From: QKMZ01 sp012965515
GTDB lineage: Bacteria; Cyanobacteriota; Vampirovibrionia; Obscuribacterales; Obscuribacteraceae
NCBI GenBank assembly: GCA_937879965.1
Contig: CALFMP010000048.1
Coordinates: 1-64,000, forward strand
Length of the DNA stretch: 64,000 nucleotides
Direction: 5' to 3'
Each line of letters opens with the position of its first letter. Within the stretch, counting starts at the first letter, position 1. Made by a program: the position numbers and the translations under genes. Positions 59,688 to 64,000 of this stretch are shown in pieces. The notes beneath the pieces were generated by a model. The model saw only the letters and a program-made list of their open reading frames with translations. It was not told the DNA's origin and searched no databases.

Positions 59688-60653
59688 GTGATTGCTGCGC
59701 TCTGCAAGAAAACACAGATGACCGCGATGGCAATCAGCTTTGCGGTGTCCGTTTCTTTGCCAATTCCGGCCTTTGCCGATCGACCGCTCGAGGTCAGCTT
59801 AAATGTCGACGTGAAGAAGAATGAGCAAGCTTTGCTACGCACAATTAGAGAGAATGCCAAACTCACCTTTGAGACGGACACGAGCAGTCAGGCTGCATTG
59901 TGGTTCTATCTTCTGCAGGATCGATTCATTAACGGCAGGCAACACACTCTGGTACTAGTTCGCAAATCGCTCAAGGAGCATCCGAAGCTGGCCATTCTCC
60001 ACTATTACCTGGCAAAGGAAGCTCAAGTAGAGCTGGATGACGAAAGGGCAATTGTTGAATTGGGTGAGGCTATAAAGTGCAAACCTGATTTCATTACCGC
60101 ACTTTCGGAACGCGCGAACTTATTGAGACAAAGCGGTGATCATGCCGGATGTCTGCGGGACATTCAGAAGGCGGAAGCACAGACCCCTTATAAACTCAGG
60201 TTCAAGGCGATCACATGCAAAGCTTACTTCCATTTGAAAGAGTATGAAAAGGCATACCAGGAGGCGCGCGCGTTTCTCACGCTTTCCCCCAACAGCATGT
60301 CTATTTGGGATGTCGCAATTGAGTCTTCGATGAAACTGAAGGATTGGAAGCGCGCCCTTGCAGTTTGCAAAGAATCAGAGAAGCACGGCTCAAGCGCCAC
60401 TCGAGATGCAGTTTTAGGGCAAATTTACTGGGAGCTGAAACGGACTTCGGATGCATTGAGAAGCCTCGATAAGTATGTTGCGCAGGAATGTTGCAAAAGC
60501 CGCACCGTCAAGCATCCTGTGGAATTGTCGAACGCGTTGCGTCTGCGGGCCACCATTTATACAAAGCTGGGAAAGCCGCAGTTAGCAGCTGCTGATTTAA
60601 AGCTCATCGAAGCAGAAGGGTATGACCAAGCCTTTTTCATGCAGAGGCAGTAG
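59688..60653 (+). CDS. Exported TPR-like protein
   Basis: A 321-residue protein of the tetratricopeptide kind. A signal peptide is visible from GTG 59688 (Lys-Lys start, MTAMAISFAVSVSLPIPAFA, cleavage AFA-DR). AGGAG lies 11 bases ahead. Other starts in the frame (59631, 59718) are possible. The mature chain is a run of helical pairs with TPR-like spacing (LAILHYYLAKEAQVELDDE, AITCKAYFHLKEYEKAYQEA, LRLRATIYTKLGKPQLA). It probably acts as a protein-binding scaffold in the periplasm or outer envelope. The partner is unknown. Confidence 0.72.
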   Translation: MIAALCKKTQMTAMAISFAVSVSLPIPAFADRPLEVSLNVDVKKNEQALLRTIRENAKLTFETDTSSQAALWFYLLQDRFINGRQHTLVLVRKSLKEHPKLAILHYYLAKEAQVELDDERAIVELGEAIKCKPDFITALSERANLLRQSGDHAGCLRDIQKAEAQTPYKLRFKAITCKAYFHLKEYEKAYQEARAFLTLSPNSMSIWDVAIESSMKLKDWKRALAVCKESEKHGSSATRDAVLGQIYWELKRTSDALRSLDKYVAQECCKSRTVKHPVELSNALRLRATIYTKLGKPQLAAADLKLIEAEGYDQAFFMQRQ

Positions 60654-60710
60654 TTGTCGCCAACTGCATCAAAATTCCATTACAGAAGCCTTTCTCAAAT
60701 CTGTAGTCGA

Positions 60711-60908
60711 TTACTTCTTGCTTTCGTTTTCAGTGGCATGCGGCGGAGTAGTGTCTTCTTCGCCAAAATCGGTCTTGCGACCACCACCGTCAGAGTAGAG
60801 TTCTTCTTTTCTCTTATCGTCTATTGCTTGTTGTGCGTCGCTTGATTGCTCCAGGTTTTCCTGTTTGCAATTGGCGTCTTCATTGCACTCTCTTGCGCCG
60901 TTACTCAT
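60711..60908 (-). CDS. Small acidic hypothetical protein
   Basis: A 65-residue protein, probably disordered, rich in Glu, Asp, Asn and Lys with two Cys near the start (MSNGARECNEDANC). The ATG at 60908 has GAGG eight bases upstream. No family is recognised. It lies alone between two plus-strand genes. Confidence 0.5.
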   Translation of the reverse strand: MSNGARECNEDANCKQENLEQSSDAQQAIDDKRKEELYSDGGGRKTDFGEEDTTPPHATENESKK

Positions 60909-61107
60909 GTTCTTTTCCTCAAATATCTGCATTGGAAGAAGACAGTGTCATCCACTGGTAGTTCCCCGCATTGGGTAATCTTTTCCCTTAATAAAGGATC
61001 AACAGTAGGTTTCGAGACTGCCCACGTATTAGCCGCATTGCGCGCCACACTTATGCCACACATTAAAACGAAAGTAAGTCCTGTCAGCTGATACAAGGAG
61101 ATTTGCG

Positions 61108-61554
61108 ATGGGTCGAGAGTGGATTGAAGATAGAGCCGCCAGTATGGGGCAAGAACTTGACCGTGGGCATGGTGAGAGAGTCGCAAATCAATTGAGAGAA
61201 GATGCAACTCGCATGAGCCCTCGCGATTTCATGAGTCTGGTAAGTCAAACGCAAAGATACGACCGCAACGGCGTAGGAGACGACCTTGTGGTTACGCCGA
61301 TTCCTGGATATCACGGAAGCGGAAAAGAGATCTCCGTTCGCATTCATGAGCGAGACAACCGCGGACGCCCTGTTGTGTATGATGAGCCAGTCGCAAGAAT
61401 CGAACCACCGCGACCTCCGGCTCATGGACGACATCCTCAAGAACAGCAGGGATTAGATCCTGAATCTGTGCTGCTCGGAACGGCAATCGGCATTGGTATT
61501 ACAGCGATCATTCGCAACAATCAAGATCGGCGTCATGACGGAAGACGCCGCTAA
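61108..61554 (+). CDS. Hypothetical protein with C-terminal glycine-rich hydrophobic segment
   Basis: A 148-residue protein of unknown function. The ATG is well supported by AAGGAG. The N-terminal half is helical and charged (MGREWIEDRAASMGQELDRG). A basic, Pro-rich stretch comes next, and then a single Gly/Ile-rich hydrophobic segment (LLGTAIGIGITAIIRNN) before an Arg-rich tail. The last segment may anchor it in a membrane. Confidence 0.62.
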   Translation: MGREWIEDRAASMGQELDRGHGERVANQLREDATRMSPRDFMSLVSQTQRYDRNGVGDDLVVTPIPGYHGSGKEISVRIHERDNRGRPVVYDEPVARIEPPRPPAHGRHPQEQQGLDPESVLLGTAIGIGITAIIRNNQDRRHDGRRR

Positions 61555-62247
61555 CTAGTTGAAGATGGCGTTGATTACAGACTTTGTGTCAGCCAGTGTG
61601 GAAAACAGATGATCGGGGTTTTGGGCTTCCAGCTCTTCTCTTGTCGTTCTGCCTGAATTGACAGCCAAGCTGACGGCGCCATAGTGCTTTGCGCACAGTA
61701 CATCGAAAATACTGTCGCCGATTACGACTATTTCCCTCGGTTCGAAAGTTAGATTGAAATGCTCGTCCGCCCTCAGTTTCGCCACATGAGGAAGATCCAG
61801 TCGGCTTGCGGAATCTGATCCGTATGCGCCGAGAGGAAAGTGATGGTTGAGTTTAAACCGTTCCAGCTTCATGCGAGCGCCGCGTTCTACGTTGCCGGTG
61901 AGGAGCCCTAGAAAAGCGTTTTCCATCGTCGCTAGCGCAGCGAGAACTTCCTCTACCCCGTCGTGGACAATGTAGTGTTTGGTCTCTCTGATCTCCGTTT
62001 CCAAATGAACGAGATATTCCTCAATCATCAATGGAATTGCTGACTCGATTTCCTTTTTCTCTATGCCGGCTTCGGTCATGATTTCAGTCAAGATCTGTGG
62101 ATCTGTCTTGCCCGACATCGACAGTTTGATGCTGGCCGGATCAATGTCGTACCGGTCTTTCAAAACCCGGCTAATTGCACGGCGTCCCGCCCCATCGGAC
62201 GTGATCATTGTTTCGTCGATATCAAATAAAACAAGTCGCTTCTGCAT
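61555..62247 (-). CDS. HAD-family phosphatase (phosphoglycolate phosphatase-like)
   Basis: A 230-residue haloacid dehalogenase-superfamily hydrolase. Motif I is LFDIDETMI (nucleophile Asp9 and Asp11), motif II LLTGNV, motif IV VIGDSIFDV. The helical cap between motifs I and II matches the Gph/PGP subfamily. Its substrate is not determined by sequence. The stop of the diguanylate cyclase gene overlaps its start by one base, so the two are translated together. Confidence 0.88.
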   Translation of the reverse strand: MQKRLVLFDIDETMITSDGAGRRAISRVLKDRYDIDPASIKLSMSGKTDPQILTEIMTEAGIEKKEIESAIPLMIEEYLVHLETEIRETKHYIVHDGVEEVLAALATMENAFLGLLTGNVERGARMKLERFKLNHHFPLGAYGSDSASRLDLPHVAKLRADEHFNLTFEPREIVVIGDSIFDVLCAKHYGAVSLAVNSGRTTREELEAQNPDHLFSTLADTKSVINAIFN

Positions 62248-64000
62248 TATTCAGAAGGCTTTGCATTGCCCATGGTGTCAACGGTAGATGGTGGCGCCGG
62301 CAGTGCCTGAGGCGCTTCCGTTTCTTCACCTTCGTAAATACGAATCTGATCGCGTCCACTGTTCTTCGCAACGTAAAGCGCTTTGTCAGCCCTTTCCACG
62401 AGCTCGGCAGCACTGCTTGCTTGTTTCGGGAAGGATGCCGCACCAATCGAGCAAGTGATTCTTCCCAGACCAGGTACGTGGCAATTTCTGATTTGGCTGC
62501 AAATACGATCGGCAATCAGGGCCGCTTCGAAAAGTGATGTTTCAGGCAGGATAACGCCGAACTCTTCGCCGCCATAGCGGGCAGGGGTATCGCCTGAGCG
62601 CAGAATAGTCTTGAGGATAGACGCGACTTGACGGATAGCAGCGTCGCCCACCGGGTGACCGTAGTTGTCGTTGATGACTTTGAGTTTGTCCAGGTCGACC
62701 ATGAGAAGCGAGCAAGATGTACCTTTTCTTTTGGCGAGATTGAGATCTTCTTGCAAGCGGTTCTTGAAGTAAACGTGGTTGTAGAGAGTCGTCAAACCGT
62801 CGGTAATAGCTTGATGTTTGACGGTGGCGAAAAGATGCGCGTGCTCGATAGCGACGGCGACCTGGTCTGCAATCGCTGCTACCAAGCGCACTTCGGTTGG
62901 CGTCCACTCTCTTGTGTTTTCCGTTTGATGAACAACAAGCAAGCCGACAAGTCTGTTTTCGCTGACTAGCGGTGCCGCGATGAGCGAGCGCGTACCATTT
63001 TGATCCAGGAAATGGCGGAATGGTATCGCTCTGGAATCGAGGTCGATATCAGTAATTACAGCGATCGGAGCTTCTTGAACAGTGTCTGCATCAATCGGCA
63101 CCTGCACAAGTTCGCCGTCGTCTGTTTCAACAAAGGTTGCATAGCCCTTGCTCAAACGATCCAGGTCTATGCCAAGAATCGTGTTGCGGCCTGTCATTAC
63201 TTCAGCTCTGAGATCTGCTGGGATCATTGGCTCGAGTTGATCGTATTCTGAATTCGGGCTGAGCGCTTCGCCTGTCTTAGCCTGGAACGTTTGCATCGTT
63301 GATGCGAGAAGATTGGCGGCGCGAGTGGATTTTATCGTCGGCGAGTGGGCGACTCGGAAATCCAATTGGTCCGGGTAGAGACTTACACCTTTGACGCTGT
63401 CCAGATGTCCTGCATGGCACTCATGCGTGACCACAAGCGGACCTTCATTTCTCGGCTGAGCGATTTGCACGCGCTCTACCCCGAGAGCCTTGAGCAACTC
63501 GCCTGTAACTGTATTCAATATAGTGTCGAGGTCTAGCGAGCTTCTTACCGAGCGCACTATATGATTGATGAGAATTTCTTGCTCGGCCATCTGCTTCGTA
63601 CGGTTGTACAAGCGGGCGTGCTGCATGGCCAGCGTCACCTGACGGGCAACAGCTTCGACCAATTCCAGTTCGTAATCTGTCCAAACACGCAGGCGGTCGC
63701 ACTGGTGTACCAGAATAATGCCCAGCGGTCCTTCATTTGTCGTGATCGGGCAGGCAATGAGCGAGCGGATCGACTTCCAGTCTTGCGATTGTTCTTCGGT
63801 CGCGTTTTCGAAGAGCGGCGTGTTGACTCCGTCATCGAGAACATCGAGCGAGAGAATTGAGCCTTGTTGCAGGATCAGTTTAAGCACACTGTGCTTCGTT
63901 ATCAAAATAGATTTGTTGGCGAGTTCTGTTCCACCCTTCTCGGCGTCCGTCCACACATAGTCGAACATCAGCTCGTCATCAGACGTATCGAGAGTGCAGT
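62247..64000 (-). CDS. GAF-GAF-GGDEF diguanylate cyclase, 5' end beyond window
   Basis: Open to the window edge; at least 584 codons are present. Two GAF sensory domains come first (one around the first 130 residues, IRSLIACPITTNEGPLGIILV; the second ending about 400, TRSLIAAPLVSENRLVGLLVV). A GGDEF domain follows with active-site GGEEF (about 62561-62581), preceded five residues earlier by RSGD, a product-inhibition I-site. It should make c-di-GMP under control of a small ligand or redox signal. The tail is Ala/Pro-rich. An internal ATG at 63968 is not a likely start because the frame and GAF sequence continue. Confidence 0.9.
   Translation of the reverse strand, partial: CTLDTSDDELMFDYVWTDAEKGGTELANKSILITKHSVLKLILQQGSILSLDVLDDGVNTPLFENATEEQSQDWKSIRSLIACPITTNEGPLGIILVHQCDRLRVWTDYELELVEAVARQVTLAMQHARLYNRTKQMAEQEILINHIVRSVRSSLDLDTILNTVTGELLKALGVERVQIAQPRNEGPLVVTHECHAGHLDSVKGVSLYPDQLDFRVAHSPTIKSTRAANLLASTMQTFQAKTGEALSPNSEYDQLEPMIPADLRAEVMTGRNTILGIDLDRLSKGYATFVETDDGELVQVPIDADTVQEAPIAVITDIDLDSRAIPFRHFLDQNGTRSLIAAPLVSENRLVGLLVVHQTENTREWTPTEVRLVAAIADQVAVAIEHAHLFATVKHQAITDGLTTLYNHVYFKNRLQEDLNLAKRKGTSCSLLMVDLDKLKVINDNYGHPVGDAAIRQVASILKTILRSGDTPARYGGEEFGVILPETSLFEAALIADRICSQIRNCHVPGLGRITCSIGAASFPKQASSAAELVERADKALYVAKNSGRDQIRIYEGEETEAPQALPAPPSTVDTMGNAKPSE

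Noticed and set aside
1..64000. CRISPR arrays, insertion sequences, prophage, rRNA
   Set aside because: No regularly spaced direct repeats, transposase or integrase genes, phage structural genes, or rRNA blocks were seen on reading either strand.

Overview
This window carries about 57 genes, mostly bacterial housekeeping genes mixed with large lineage-specific proteins. The mix is tandem PknB-like kinases with C-terminal leucine-rich segments, IspG of the MEP pathway, a ClpR-like ClpP, DUF4388 and MshEN-like proteins and very large Pro/Ala/Gln-rich proteins. It suggests a non-photosynthetic relative of Cyanobacteria (Melainabacteria/Vampirovibrionia, perhaps Obscuribacterales). That placement is inference from gene content; no rRNA or tRNA gene was seen to confirm it. 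No phage, insertion sequence or CRISPR array was found.

Layout: 1-8.1 kb holds a frameshifted radC remnant, ispG, and on the minus strand an array of three paralogous membrane Ser/Thr kinases with extracytoplasmic leucine-rich ends. 8.4-15.6 kb holds a small hypothetical gene, miaB, an acetyltransferase, a duplicated EF-hand protein, tsaC, a ferredoxin/metallo-beta-lactamase fusion, a small membrane protein and nagZ. 15.6-20.5 kb has an FHA-adenylate cyclase and metK on the minus strand, diverging from an ECF sigma / triplicated zinc anti-sigma / Spy-like periplasmic protein operon ended by a strong terminator. 20.7-26.4 kb holds a DJ-1/PfpI protein, argS, a WYL-domain protein, rpiB, an unknown and glycerate kinase. 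26.4-34.3 kb holds a LysM protein with long low-complexity arms, a secreted Ala/Pro-rich protein, a DUF4388/MshEN-like protein and pepA.

34.3-40.2 kb is the most unusual locus. An ECF-like sigma factor is followed at 27 bases by a 1747-residue protein with an anti-sigma-type zinc finger at its N-terminus, a Roadblock/LC7 domain at its C-terminus and well over 1400 residues of apparently disordered, repeat-bearing sequence between. No membrane segment is visible, so the sigma factor may be governed by a cytoplasmic, possibly GTPase-linked, switch.

40.5-55.7 kb holds an unknown gene, pccB, mgtE, the primary sigma factor, a 37-residue basic peptide directly ahead of trpS, an O-antigen-ligase-like protein, a MATE exporter, a stand-alone MshEN-like protein, a TPP-dependent 2-oxoacid decarboxylase, a PH-like membrane protein and a methylmalonyl-CoA mutase B12 domain. 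55.9-64 kb holds a small gene, an orphan MazF, a likely structured small RNA with its own promoter and terminator, a SAM-hydrolase/acpS/folK cluster, a ClpP homologue lacking catalytic Ser and His, a secreted TPR protein, small unknowns, and a HAD phosphatase coupled to a GAF-GAF-GGDEF diguanylate cyclase that runs off the window.
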